DNA from: Vreelandella olivaria | Lineage (GTDB): Bacteria; Pseudomonadota; Gammaproteobacteria; Pseudomonadales; Halomonadaceae | Length of the DNA: 64,000 nucleotides | Direction: 5' to 3' | Assembly: GCF_023507745.1 (NCBI RefSeq) | Contig: NZ_JALPZO010000112.1 | Span: 124,001-188,000, forward strand | The notes under the pieces: model-generated | Seen by the model: only the letters and a program-made list of their open reading frames with translations | Told to the model about the DNA's origin: nothing | The model's database searches: none | Part shown: positions 1-9,382 of the stretch, one piece after another | Layout of the letters: each line of letters starts with the position of its first letter | How positions within the stretch are numbered: the stretch's first letter is position 1 | Made by a program: the position numbers and the translations under genes

Positions 1-489
1 AGCTTGCCACCAGCTACGCTGGGTATAGCCAAAATACAGATCGCCAACGTCGCCAAATAGATTTTCAGCAAGGTTGAACTTGGCACTGAATTGAAACTTC
101 ACTTCATTGCTGTCGGCTGAGCTGTCTTCGGTGATATTGTTAAAGTTCTCAACATTTTGGTGAGGGTTATAGCTAATCGGGAATAAGTAGTTGGCACGGT
201 GGGTGGTAATGGCAAAGGGGTTCCGAGACGACGCTTGTTCCAGTTGACGGCGGTCACTGAGGTCTTCCAGCGCTATCTCTTCGGGTAAAAGCTCCACGGC
301 GAGGTCAGGCGACTCCCCTTCAAGCGCATCAGCTTGCTGCAACTGTTGGCGCAGTTGAGATAGCTCGGCATCAAGAGCACGAATACGTGCTTCAATATCC
401 TCTCGTGACTCAGCTAGTGCATTATTAGTCAGCGTTTGGGCGCCTAACAGTACGACCAAGCCTGTATAAAGCAGTTTTCGGGTGACCAT
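1..489 (-). CDS. pldA: Outer membrane phospholipase A (partial, C-terminus outside window)
   Basis: About 163 N-terminal residues are present, read leftward from an ATG at 489; the rest lies beyond base 1. A hydrophobic signal peptide (residues 1 to about 26, ending NNALA) is followed by a short heptad-rich helix (about 30-50) and then the start of a beta-barrel. The segments NPFAITTHRANYLFPISYN and GYTQRSWWQ match the first strands of OMPLA (phospholipase A1), which hydrolyses phospholipids that reach the outer leaflet of the outer membrane. The catalytic His-Ser-Asn region of the family comes after the point where the window stops, so activity cannot be judged. It is divergent from the mechanosensitive channel gene. 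Confidence 0.85.
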   Translation of the reverse strand, partial: MVTRKLLYTGLVVLLGAQTLTNNALAESREDIEARIRALDAELSQLRQQLQQADALEGESPDLAVELLPEEIALEDLSDRRQLEQASSRNPFAITTHRANYLFPISYNPHQNVENFNNITEDSSADSNEVKFQFSAKFNLAENLFGDVGDLYFGYTQRSWWQA

Positions 490-651
490 CAAAGTCGCTC
501 GCAGATAAATAAGAGACAGTTATTAGCGTCGTTTCTATACATGCTGCCAGTGTAAGTCAACTACTCTGGATTGCGCTTGCGAAAAGAAGGCCTGACAATG
601 GCGCTCTCTCCCGAAACATCGGGTTTTCAGTGTCGATGAGGCATAAAAGAC

Positions 652-3600
652 GTGGCGAGATTTGCCGTAAAGGTGCTAGTAAAAGCCGCATGGGCAGTAG
701 CGTTAACCCTAAGTGTCTGCGCCAATGTTGCTTTGGCCAGTATCCTTGAAGGGGTGCCACCCAAGGAACAGCTGAGCGAACGCCTGGTAGAGCTGGAGGC
801 TCAGGAAGGCGAACCGAGCACTTCGCTAACCCGTGACAAAGAGGCGCTGGAGGCTGCCCTACAGGCCTATGAAAGATTAACTACTGTCGACGAACGGCTA
901 AGCAATCTTGAGGATCGTATCGCGCAAGCTCCAGAGTTACTACTGCGTTTAGAGCGTGAGTTAAACGAAGTAGCGGAGGAAGGTCAGCAGCTATCGGTAG
1001 ATAACCTAAGCGATATGCCTCTGGAGGCGCTGGAAGCCCAGCAGGCCAATGCGGTCGTGGAGCTGCAACAGCTTCAGAGTCAGTTGGCTGACGTAAATTC
1101 ACAGCTCCTGGCCACGCAAACCTTGCCTGAGCGTGCTCAACAAGCGATCTCCGATGCACTGCAGCGGGCCGAAGGGCTGCGTCGTGACCACGATGAGCGC
1201 GAGGCATTGCTGGCAGGTCGGCAGCTTTCTGCCCTCAGTGATGCACGGTTGATCCAGTTGCGCCTGGAGCGTGCAGTGGCGGATCGAGAGGTTAGCCTTA
1301 ATCAACGAGAGTTAGGCGCTAATAGCCGGTTGCGTGAACTCGCACAGCAACGTCGTGATCTGCTGGCGCTGAAAATTGATCACCAGGAGCAGCAACTTAA
1401 CCTGCTTCAAGGCGTCATTGATCGCCAGCGGCGTCTACAATCTGAACAGGCCATTGCCGACGCTGCTAGAGATGACCCGCTAATTGCCGAAGGGCACCCC
1501 GTTGTGTTGCGCGCCCAGCAGGCCAACCAAGAGTTAAGCCTGGAGCTTTTACGTGCCACGGACCGCGCTAACAGTATTGTACGTGAAAACATCGAAGCCC
1601 AGCGGCAGCTGGATCAGGTGCGTCAACTCCAGCGAAGTTTGAACGAGCAGCTTGATGCTATTCGAGGCAGTCAACTGCTGTCCCGCATTTTGCGGGAGCA
1701 GCGTCAGTCGTTACCATCCATAGCCCCCCGTCGGGATTTGCAGGATGAAATCGCTGACCTGCGCCTGAAACAGTTTGATTTGATCCGCCAGCGGGATCAA
1801 CTGCGTCAAGGGGAGCGTTTAGCTACCCAGCGCTTACAGGAAGCCGGTGTGGAGGTGACTCCAGGGCTGGTTGACTCCCTCTCACGCCTGTATCAGTCCC
1901 GCCGTGAATTGGTGGAGCAGCTGGAGCAGTCGTACGGTAGCTTATTAAGTGCTGCCATTGAGTTACAGCTCAATCAGCAGCAGTTGTTAACCACGACGCG
2001 TAGCTTACGTGCCACCATTGATGAGCAGCTGTTCTGGGTGGCGAACAGTCGTCCGCTGGATTTTAACTGGCTGCGTCAGTTGCCAAATAATCTGCACTTG
2101 GAGTGGAGTGAGGGGGAGTGGCGCGCCATTCTGCCCACTCATTGGCAGGGGCTTTCCTGGCAAATGCTGATTGGGGCACCAGTGGTGCTCACCAGTCTGC
2201 TTTTGGTTGGGTTGCGCCGTCGGATCAAAGCACGCTTGGCGTTGATTCATTCTCAAATCGGGCGCCTGAAGAGTGACACCCAACTGCACACGCCAAAGGC
2301 GGTACTGCTAAATGCCTTGCTGGCAATACCGGGCCCACTCGCTTTGGCGGGTATGGGGGTAGGGTTGCAGGCATCGGAAGGTACGCTTGCCACGAGTGTG
2401 GCGCCAGCACTGCTACAGCTGGGCCTTAGCTGGGGAGTGGTGGCTTGGGGGCGTCGTCTACTGGTGCCTGATGGTGTGGCAGAGCGCCACTTTACGTGGT
2501 CGCCAGGCTATAACGCCAAGCTACGCCAGTTGCTGGGGGGGCTGGGAATAGCGCTGGTACCCGTGGTCGCTATTGCCGCGATGTCTGGCCAAATGGAAAC
2601 ACCGTTAGCGATGCGCCCTGTGGCGATAGGGCTATTTTCAGCCGGGCTACTGGCGATGAGCTGGTGGCTGGCAAAATTAATTTTATCCCATGTACCATTT
2701 TTCGGTGTGCGGCTGTTTCGCCTGGTGTTGGGTCTCACCATGGCGTCTGTACCACTGGTATTACTTGGTCTGGTGACGTTGGGTTATGAGTATACGGCCC
2801 TGCGCCTGGTAGGACGCTTTGCGATTACTCTCTACCTGCTTGGGTTATGGGTTGTCGTTGAAGCGACGGTGGTACGTAGTCTGGCGGTTGCTGCCCGAAG
2901 GCTGGCTTATCGCCGTGCCTTGGCCCGGCGTCGGGCACAGGTTCAGGAAGGCGCTGAAGGTGGGTTGGAGGTGGTTGAAGAGCCGCCGCTGGATATGGAA
3001 AAGATCAACACTCAGTCATTGCGTCTCTCCAAGCTGATATTGCTCATTGGCTTCAGTGCGTTGTTGTATCTGGTGTGGGCTGACCTGCTCACAGTGCTGG
3101 GTTATTTGGATCAGGTCTCGTTGTGGAATGCTGAAGATGGCGATTTGGTTGGCAATATACTATCAATTTCCGATGTCTTCACCGCACTGCTGGTAATTGC
3201 TATCACCTTTATTATGGCCCGCAACCTGCCGGGTTTGCTGGAAGTAATGGTGTTATCGCGTTTGGCGCTCAAGCAGGGCAGTGCCTATGCCATTAGTTCG
3301 TTACTCTCGTACACTATTGTGGGTACGGGGGTCGTGATGGCACTGGCCACACTTGGCGTATCATGGGATAAGTTGCAGTGGTTAGTGGCGGCGCTCAGTG
3401 TGGGCTTGGGTTTTGGCCTGCAGGAGATTTTCGCCAACTTTATTTCCGGCCTGATTATTTTGTTTGAGCGGCCGATTCGGATTGGAGACACCATTACGCT
3501 CGGTAATTTGCATGGTACGGTCAGCCGGATACGCATTCGGGCTACAACGGTGACTGACTTTGACCGTAAAGAGATCATTATTCCCAATAAAACCTTTGTT

Positions 3601-3993
3601 ACCGATCAACTGATTAACTGGTCACTGTCAGATAACGTTACCCGTGTAGTGCTTACCTACGGCGTAGCCCACGGGTCCGATTTGGTGAAAGTGCATCAGT
3701 TATTGCGTCAGGCGGCAGATGAAAACGAGCGGGTACTGACTGACCCCGAACCCCAGGTATTCTGCTTAAGCTATGGGCAGCACAGCCTGAATTTTGAGCT
3801 GCGTATTTTCGTGAATGATCTGCTTGACCGGTTATTTGCGGCAGATGAAGTGAACTGCCGGGTGGATGAGTTGTTCCGTGAAGCGGGTGTACGGGTGGCA
3901 TTTGAACAGATGGATGTATGGTTGCATCCCGATGACGGAGATGCCGTCAAGGTGCAGTCTGCCAGGCGGCTGCCACCCGCCAATCTTAGTTAA
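652..3993 (+). CDS. Large MscS-family mechanosensitive channel (MscK/MscM type)
   Basis: A 1113-residue protein of the same size as E. coli MscK (KefA) and MscM (YjeP). It opens with a signal peptide (1 to about 29, ending NVALA), then a long periplasmic coiled-coil region (about 60-480), a set of about ten membrane segments (about 505-960), and a C-terminal MscS pore and beta domain, visible as LGFGLQEIFANFISGLIILF followed by RPIRIGDTI and IIIPNKTF. Such channels open under membrane tension and release solutes during hypo-osmotic shock, which suits a halophile. The start is a GTG preceded by a GAGG about 10 bases upstream. Whether it is closer to MscK or MscM cannot be settled by eye. The gene is convergent with tlyA, only 12 bases away. 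Confidence 0.92.
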   Translation: MARFAVKVLVKAAWAVALTLSVCANVALASILEGVPPKEQLSERLVELEAQEGEPSTSLTRDKEALEAALQAYERLTTVDERLSNLEDRIAQAPELLLRLERELNEVAEEGQQLSVDNLSDMPLEALEAQQANAVVELQQLQSQLADVNSQLLATQTLPERAQQAISDALQRAEGLRRDHDEREALLAGRQLSALSDARLIQLRLERAVADREVSLNQRELGANSRLRELAQQRRDLLALKIDHQEQQLNLLQGVIDRQRRLQSEQAIADAARDDPLIAEGHPVVLRAQQANQELSLELLRATDRANSIVRENIEAQRQLDQVRQLQRSLNEQLDAIRGSQLLSRILREQRQSLPSIAPRRDLQDEIADLRLKQFDLIRQRDQLRQGERLATQRLQEAGVEVTPGLVDSLSRLYQSRRELVEQLEQSYGSLLSAAIELQLNQQQLLTTTRSLRATIDEQLFWVANSRPLDFNWLRQLPNNLHLEWSEGEWRAILPTHWQGLSWQMLIGAPVVLTSLLLVGLRRRIKARLALIHSQIGRLKSDTQLHTPKAVLLNALLAIPGPLALAGMGVGLQASEGTLATSVAPALLQLGLSWGVVAWGRRLLVPDGVAERHFTWSPGYNAKLRQLLGGLGIALVPVVAIAAMSGQMETPLAMRPVAIGLFSAGLLAMSWWLAKLILSHVPFFGVRLFRLVLGLTMASVPLVLLGLVTLGYEYTALRLVGRFAITLYLLGLWVVVEATVVRSLAVAARRLAYRRALARRRAQVQEGAEGGLEVVEEPPLDMEKINTQSLRLSKLILLIGFSALLYLVWADLLTVLGYLDQVSLWNAEDGDLVGNILSISDVFTALLVIAITFIMARNLPGLLEVMVLSRLALKQGSAYAISSLLSYTIVGTGVVMALATLGVSWDKLQWLVAALSVGLGFGLQEIFANFISGLIILFERPIRIGDTITLGNLHGTVSRIRIRATTVTDFDRKEIIIPNKTFVTDQLINWSLSDNVTRVVLTYGVAHGSDLVKVHQLLRQAADENERVLTDPEPQVFCLSYGQHSLNFELRIFVNDLLDRLFAADEVNCRVDELFREAGVRVAFEQMDVWLHPDDGDAVKVQSARRLPPANLS

Positions 3994-4005
3994 AGGGTTG
4001 GTGGG

Positions 4006-4767
4006 TTAACGTTTAGCCGCCAGTAGCAAAAACTCCCGATTACCGTCGCTGCCGGTAATCGGGCTCTCCTGCCAATGGCTGATGGTAAACTCACTGAGTT
4101 CACAGGCAGTGCGGATTTTTTGTTCCACTTCTGCATAGTAGCGCGGATCACGCACGATACCTCGCTTATCCAAGGCGCCCGGTTCAAGCTCAAATTGCGG
4201 TTTTACCAGTGAAAGAAGCAGGCCGCCCTGAGGCAGTAGCGCAGCAATTTCCGGCAAAATCAGCGTTTGCGAAATAAATGATACATCCATAACGGCCATG
4301 TCAATGGGATGCTTTGCCAGCACTTGCTGAAGCGCAGGGGCAGTACTCATATGGCGTGCGTTCAACCCTTCCAGGCATGTTACGCGTGGGTCGATGCGCA
4401 ACGTGCTGGCTAGTTGACCATGGCCCACTTCGACGCCCACCACATGGTGTGCACCAAAGCGCAGCGCGCAGTCGGTAAAACCGCCGGTTGATTGGCCTAT
4501 ATCTAACAGGCACCGGCCATCCAGGCGTATGGCTAATGCGTTAAGTACCCCCTCCAGCTTTAAACCGGCTCGGGAGGCATAACGCTCTTCGGGGTCTTCT
4601 TCAATCTGTAACAAGGTATCGGTTGACCATTTCTCGGAAGGCTTAACAAGGGGGGTACCATCCTGCAGACGCACGCGTCCATTGCGGATAAGCCGCTGGG
4701 CACGGGTACGCGAATTGGCCAGCCCTTGGCGGACCAGCAATTGATCAAGTCGTATCATCTGCGTCAT
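4006..4767 (-). CDS. tlyA: TlyA family RNA 2'-O-methyltransferase (putative hemolysin)
   Basis: A 253-residue protein with an N-terminal S4 RNA-binding domain (about 6-65: RLDQLLVRQGLANSR, then RAQRLIRNG) and an FtsJ-like SAM-dependent methylase domain. The SAM site reads LLDIGQSTGGFTDC (about 88-100). Candidate catalytic residues are K70 in SRAGLK, D161 in MDVSFIS and K189 in VKPQFE, matching the K-D-K arrangement of the family. TlyA of mycobacteria methylates 16S and 23S rRNA ribose; many relatives are labelled hemolysin on weak grounds. The next gene downstream of it on this strand is pldA, separated by the oppositely oriented channel gene, so it is probably monocistronic. Confidence 0.88.
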   Translation of the reverse strand: MTQMIRLDQLLVRQGLANSRTRAQRLIRNGRVRLQDGTPLVKPSEKWSTDTLLQIEEDPEERYASRAGLKLEGVLNALAIRLDGRCLLDIGQSTGGFTDCALRFGAHHVVGVEVGHGQLASTLRIDPRVTCLEGLNARHMSTAPALQQVLAKHPIDMAVMDVSFISQTLILPEIAALLPQGGLLLSLVKPQFELEPGALDKRGIVRDPRYYAEVEQKIRTACELSEFTISHWQESPITGSDGNREFLLLAAKR

Positions 4768-4814
4768 ATGTGAAGGATTTAGTCGTCAGGCCGCTGTGGT
4801 GTCAATGGCATCAG

Positions 4815-6839
4815 CTAGTGTGGCCCTTGGCTTGCCTGAAGTTCGGTCGCTGGCAATCGTGTCGCCCCCCAGCTGCGGTGAAGGTAGCCTTCCACGCTCT
4901 CTAACTCATCATCCGTGACCGTAGCGAGTTCACCTCTTTCCAGCGGGTCGTAGTGATAAATATACAACCGGGAGGTAAATTGGTCGAAGGGGAGGGAAGC
5001 TTCGCCGAAACGTTCCCCGTTGCCCGAGGTGCTTACTTTTACACCATCGCCCCAGTCCTGTCCGCTATCGTTATTGGGGTTGTAAAAGTAGATGCGCATC
5101 ACGTCAGATGGGTCCAGCGAGGCACGTAAAATGGTAATGGCATGCCAGCCAATAAACTGGGCGGCGCTATTCGTCACCGCAATACCTGCCGGCTGCGGAT
5201 GGATGAGTGGCTGATTGCCATTGTAGTAAGGATGGTAACTGGCGTAGAAGTGGCGCACAAAGTGATCAACACCGCTCAGTTTCCCCGTCGCAACGTCAAC
5301 ATTGATGCTAAAGCCCCTGCCAGACCACCAGCCATGAAACTCTGGATTAACCCAGCGGTGGGGGTCGCCTTCGCGGCCAATACAGCGCCTGCCCATTTCC
5401 GCATAAATACGGTCCAGGTGCGGTACCACGATAAGCGAAACAGGGTCCAGATCCATTGGTAGCTCAGTGGCAACGCCAGAAGCACTCTCCATTGAGGAGA
5501 TCGGCTGGCCTTCGAAGTGCATGATGATTTCGTTATCCCTGGCAGCCCAGGTGACCATCTGTAGCAGGTAGTCGGGGTCGTTGTAGGCCCACATGGAAAG
5601 TGCCCTGGCTGATTGGCAGGTGGGGTTATTGCCCTGTCCCACCCCCAATGGTAACCCTAGCATGCATAGCACCCCTTCAATCAAACGTGCCCGTGGTGAG
5701 GCGATATCCCCATAGGCGAGGGTTAGCCGTGCTTCAGACCACTCCGATAGCTGCAGGTTAAGCTGGCGCCACATGGCGGGGGCAACGGGGGGCTGGTAAA
5801 GGATTCCCCGTTCGAGTAGCAGGGCCAAGCCGTACACAGCCTGGGCGGTCGCCGGATAAACACCACTGCGAATCAGGGCATGTACCAGTTCGCGATAACA
5901 AAGCAGGCAGTCGCGGCCAGTGGAAGAGAGTCCCAGCGCTTCTGTTAGCAGGTGGTCCCCTTCTTCCAGCAAATATCGCAGCAGAACCGCGTGGTAGGGA
6001 GATACCAGGCCCGTGTCGTGCATGGCACGGGCAAAGCCCGTGGACTCCGCCTGAAGCATGGTGCTATCCATATGCTCAAGGCGGGTACGATAAACATCGA
6101 TACCCGGGTCTTCACGACAGGCCTGGGTAGGCCCATAAAGCGAGCTAACCAACCGGTCGGCACCGTGACCGCTGGCCCCTAAATCAAGCTCAGGATTCGC
6201 CTGGCAGAGTGCAATCTGGGTGATCATCTGTTTAATGGCATCTACCTGGATCGGGCGCTGCTTCAGTATCCGCCAGATTTCATCAATCAACTGATCAATC
6301 ACATGCTCATAGCCAATACGCTCGGCCAGGTGCTGAAACAGCTGGCGGGAAATACCCGCCAGGCGCCCCTGGGTTTCGCGCTCGGCTTCGCTGGGCGCAT
6401 TAAACAGCAGCCAGAGGTTAATCGCCATTACCTGGGTCAGGTAGTGGTGAGCATGCTCCTGGGAAACCAGCGCGTGAATATATTCGCCTTTGGCAACCGC
6501 CAGCAGCCGTAATTCGCTTAAGGCCTCAATCACTACCACATTGGCATCGGCGCTTTTCAGCGACAAGGTAGTGAGTGTGGGGACAAGGTATTGCGGTGTT
6601 TCCCAATCCGAACCAGCAAATACCCCCGCCGCTTCATAATCAGCCGCGCGTGTTTCAAGGGCGGCACAGCCGCCCTCCTGCATCAAGATTCGGCGCGCGG
6701 TATCCATTACGCGGGGCAGTTTTGCCGGTTTGGAAAAGGCTGGCGCCTGCGAAAGCAGGCGTACCGCATCATCAAATTTGCTCAGCAATCCGTTGAGCTT
6801 GCCATCTCCAGTGGAAGATGCCTCTTGATTGATCGTCAC
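4815..6839 (-). CDS. Uncharacterised protein with papain-like Gln/Cys/His/Asn pattern, paired with an ATP-grasp ligase
   Basis: A 674-residue soluble protein with no signal peptide or membrane segment, not recognised as any named family. Residues 1 to about 390 look all-helical. The C-terminal third holds GQGNNPTCQSARALS (Q402, C408), GWHAITILRA (H566) and YFYNPNNDSGQDWG (N587/N589/D591). A glutamine six residues before a cysteine, then a histidine and an Asn/Asp, is the order of papain-like and transglutaminase-like enzymes, so a thiol hydrolase or acyl-transferase is a reasonable inference, not a proven function. The GTG start has AAGGAG 5 bases upstream. It follows the ATP-grasp gene by 31 bases on the same strand, so the two are almost certainly co-transcribed. 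Confidence 0.8.
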   Translation of the reverse strand: MTINQEASSTGDGKLNGLLSKFDDAVRLLSQAPAFSKPAKLPRVMDTARRILMQEGGCAALETRAADYEAAGVFAGSDWETPQYLVPTLTTLSLKSADANVVVIEALSELRLLAVAKGEYIHALVSQEHAHHYLTQVMAINLWLLFNAPSEAERETQGRLAGISRQLFQHLAERIGYEHVIDQLIDEIWRILKQRPIQVDAIKQMITQIALCQANPELDLGASGHGADRLVSSLYGPTQACREDPGIDVYRTRLEHMDSTMLQAESTGFARAMHDTGLVSPYHAVLLRYLLEEGDHLLTEALGLSSTGRDCLLCYRELVHALIRSGVYPATAQAVYGLALLLERGILYQPPVAPAMWRQLNLQLSEWSEARLTLAYGDIASPRARLIEGVLCMLGLPLGVGQGNNPTCQSARALSMWAYNDPDYLLQMVTWAARDNEIIMHFEGQPISSMESASGVATELPMDLDPVSLIVVPHLDRIYAEMGRRCIGREGDPHRWVNPEFHGWWSGRGFSINVDVATGKLSGVDHFVRHFYASYHPYYNGNQPLIHPQPAGIAVTNSAAQFIGWHAITILRASLDPSDVMRIYFYNPNNDSGQDWGDGVKVSTSGNGERFGEASLPFDQFTSRLYIYHYDPLERGELATVTDDELESVEGYLHRSWGATRLPATELQASQGPH

Positions 6840-6870
6840 GTAGACTCCTTATTCCCAGCCGAAGCGGGGA

Positions 6871-8094
6871 TTATACATAGAAGTCGAGGTCTTCTTGGCG
6901 TTTAAGCAGATCGCGAATCGTATGCGCATCCTCGCCTTTAAAGTAGACCAAGCCCCAGTGGGTACCAAACGCGGTGCGTTTGGTGACCGTTTCTTCAACG
7001 GGCGGTGTTAATTCATGGGATTCAAAATAGGGATGATCCTCGGTTTCCTCGGGGATCTCCAGACGGCTGACCACCCGCCGGCGTGGGTAGACACCAAAGC
7101 AGCCCGCGAAGCCGTCGGCATCGACAATCTCTTGCGGGAAGAATGCGGCCACTTCCTCTTGGGTGCTTTTGGGGTCAAACACCAGCATAGAGGCTTGATA
7201 GGCATTGAAGCCATAAACCCGCTCAAGTAATTCAAACACTTTAAAGCCGGGCGGGCGGTAGGCTACTTCGCCGAAGTACATTTCGCCATCGCTGGTGACA
7301 AAGTACTCTGGGTGTATGAGGCCAAACTCAATATCAAATGCCTTGATCAGCTTTTCGATCTGAGTAGTAATTTGCGCACGATACTTCTCAAGCTCTGGCG
7401 AGGCGGGTACGAAGACCGAATAGCCGAGCGTTACGTATTCAGAGATGTTGAGGAAGGCTATTTTGCCATCATAAATCCACGCTTCGACGGCAAATTCCCA
7501 GCCATCAAGGTGAGATTCCATCAATACCGGAAACTCTTCTTCCGGAATGGTATCAACTTCATCCGGTGTGCGGATTACCCGGTGGCCCAGGCAGCCCGCT
7601 TTATCAAACGCTTTCAAGTGAATAGGGTCATTGGGGTCACCATCCAGCTTGAGCAGCGTTTGGTTAACGCGCTTCAGAAAGCGGATAACGTCCTCTTTAT
7701 CGTGGGCTTCTTCAAAAATACCTACCCGGATACCGCCCAACTGCGCACGACGCTTCATCAGTGCCTTATCACGCAGCAGAAGTGATTGGCCATAGAGGCG
7801 TGGATTGTCCAGCAGCACAGAGTTAATTGCTCCAGCCCACTCCACGGTTTCTTCAAACAGGGGGATAGCTACGTCCACACCTTTGTCTTTAAGTGTCTCC
7901 GCAATTTCCATGGAGCGATCGTTAAGACGCTCAAAGTTCCAAGGCACATAAGGGATATTGTGCTGCTGGCAATACTCTTCTGCCCAATCGGGTGCAACCA
8001 CGATGTAGCGCCGGTCAAAACTTTCCGCCGCTTCGATCGCATTGAGGCTCCAACCTAATAGGGCAATATAGCCCTTATTGGGATCCTTTTGCAT
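6871..8094 (-). CDS. ATP-grasp domain ligase
   Basis: A 407-residue cytosolic protein. The N-terminal part (8-100) resembles the Rossmann-like pre-ATP-grasp domain (YIALLGWSLNAIEAAESF). The central part carries ATP-grasp features: K111 region, VLMESHLDGWEFAVEAWI (about 190-207) and the metal-binding end HPEYFVTSDGEMYFGEVAYRPPG split here as HPEYF (261-265) and GEVAYRPPG (275-283). The usual E-x-N-x-R of many ligases reads E-V-A-Y-R, a variant seen in carboxylate-amine ligase-like members. Such enzymes activate a carboxylate as acyl phosphate and join it to an amine or thiol; the substrate here is unknown. The ATG at 8094 has AGGAG 8 bases upstream. It is the first gene of a two-gene unit with the cysteine-hydrolase candidate. 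Confidence 0.88.
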   Translation of the reverse strand: MQKDPNKGYIALLGWSLNAIEAAESFDRRYIVVAPDWAEEYCQQHNIPYVPWNFERLNDRSMEIAETLKDKGVDVAIPLFEETVEWAGAINSVLLDNPRLYGQSLLLRDKALMKRRAQLGGIRVGIFEEAHDKEDVIRFLKRVNQTLLKLDGDPNDPIHLKAFDKAGCLGHRVIRTPDEVDTIPEEEFPVLMESHLDGWEFAVEAWIYDGKIAFLNISEYVTLGYSVFVPASPELEKYRAQITTQIEKLIKAFDIEFGLIHPEYFVTSDGEMYFGEVAYRPPGFKVFELLERVYGFNAYQASMLVFDPKSTQEEVAAFFPQEIVDADGFAGCFGVYPRRRVVSRLEIPEETEDHPYFESHELTPPVEETVTKRTAFGTHWGLVYFKGEDAHTIRDLLKRQEDLDFYV

Positions 8095-8305
8095 GATGGG
8101 GACTCCTATGAGTGAGTGAATAGAATTGCCTTACCACTCACTTCACCATACACGACCGGGCCTGCCATCGGCTAATTAGGGCCTTCTGAAAGGAAGGAGG
8201 AGGGAATTCGCCACTTTCGATGATGTCTGGTAAAGGGGTAACCTGGAATTATGATAGGCTAGGCGCATAAACGTTACCTTCAAATGGCAAGAGGAATAGG
8301 CCAAG

Positions 8306-8635
8306 ATGGCGGCCAAGCCGATCTACCGTGTGGTGGTTCACCAGCAGGGTGAAATTTGGGATTTATATGTAAGAGAGATCTTTCAAAGCGAACTCTGGGG
8401 CTTTATTGAAGTCGAGGAGTTTGTCTTTGACGATGCCTCACGGGTAGTGGTTGATCCAGGAGCGGAAAAACTGCAGCGTACCTTTGAAGGAGTCAAGCGC
8501 AGTTACCTGCCGCTTAATGCCATTGTGCGTATTGATGAGGTAGAGCGCGAAGGCCCTTTAAAGGCGGTGAAAAGCGATACCCGTGTTGCGGAGTTTCCTC
8601 GTCCCTTTCCGTTGCCTCCCCGCGGAGAAGGGTAA
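8306..8635 (+). CDS. DUF1820 family protein
   Basis: A 109-residue protein matching the small DUF1820 family of gammaproteobacteria (IYRVVVHQQGEIWDLYVREI near the start; GVKRSYLPLNAIVRIDEVE at about 74-92). It has no signal peptide or membrane segment. The function of the family is unknown. The proline-rich tail (PRPFPLPPRGEG) is probably disordered. Start ATG at 8306, with the purine-rich GAGGAATAGG just before it. It is divergent from the ATP-grasp gene and followed 87 bases later by the SH3 protein gene. Confidence 0.85.
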   Translation: MAAKPIYRVVVHQQGEIWDLYVREIFQSELWGFIEVEEFVFDDASRVVVDPGAEKLQRTFEGVKRSYLPLNAIVRIDEVEREGPLKAVKSDTRVAEFPRPFPLPPRGEG

Positions 8636-8722
8636 GCGCCTAAGACAAGCGCAACGCGTTAAGCGATACGTGCGGATGGCTTCGTCGGCCAACGCACGTT
8701 TTTACGATCAGGACATGACGTT

Positions 8723-9358
8723 ATGCAAGTAGAAAAACTTCGTTCGAGTTGTTACGCCGCCGCCCTTGGTGTTTTGCTTGGTGTCAGTGGTACATCAGCA
8801 TTCGCTCAATCCGATAGCCAAGCCTGGGTAAGCGATGAGTTGAGCACCTATGTGCGCAGCGGTCCCACCGATGGTTATCGCATTGTTGGAACGTTGAATG
8901 CCGGTGAGCAGGTGGAAGTGCTCGAAACCAGTGGTAACTATACCCGTGTACGCAGCAATAGCGGCGACACGGTATGGGTGCTGAGCAATGAATTGCAGCA
9001 AACCCCCAGTGCCCGTGAACAGTTACCGGTGTTGGAGTCCCAGGTGGGCGAACTGACGGAAGAGCTCGATGGCATCAACGCTACCTGGGAGCAGCGGGTT
9101 AGCTCCATGAGAGAAACCCTGGAGGTTCGTGAGCAGCGGATTGCCGAGTTGGAAGCACGCAACCGGGAGCTGGATAGCGAGGCAGAGCAATCACGGCAGC
9201 AGGTTCGTGCGCTGCAAGCTCGCCTGGACACCCAGGAAGAGGATCTGCTCATGCGCTACTTCATGTATGGCGGTGGTGTGGCTGGCGCCGGCCTATTGGT
9301 TGGCTTGATTGTCCCGCACCTGCCGCGTCGTCGTAAAAAGCGCGACCGTTGGTTTTAA
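8723..9358 (+). CDS. TIGR04211-type SH3 domain membrane protein (YgiM-like)
   Basis: A 211-residue protein with a signal peptide (1 to about 29, ending TSAFAQ), a bacterial SH3 domain (about 33-95, with TYVRSGPTDGYRIVGTL and VLETSGNYTRVRS), a coiled coil (about 100-175) and one C-terminal membrane helix (about 182-200) followed by a strongly basic tail RRRKKRDRWF. The layout matches YgiM/TIGR04211 proteins: periplasmic SH3 and coiled coil anchored to the inner membrane from the C-terminus. Exact role unknown; SH3b domains often bind cell-wall peptides. Confidence 0.88.
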   Translation: MQVEKLRSSCYAAALGVLLGVSGTSAFAQSDSQAWVSDELSTYVRSGPTDGYRIVGTLNAGEQVEVLETSGNYTRVRSNSGDTVWVLSNELQQTPSAREQLPVLESQVGELTEELDGINATWEQRVSSMRETLEVREQRIAELEARNRELDSEAEQSRQQVRALQARLDTQEEDLLMRYFMYGGGVAGAGLLVGLIVPHLPRRRKKRDRWF

Positions 9359-9382
9359 CCGCGTTTAACGTGAGAGGTGGCG

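Noticed and set aside
7312..7785. 157-codon frame opposite the ATP-grasp gene
   Set aside because: The minus-strand frame has clear ATP-grasp motifs and a good AGGAG; this one has none.
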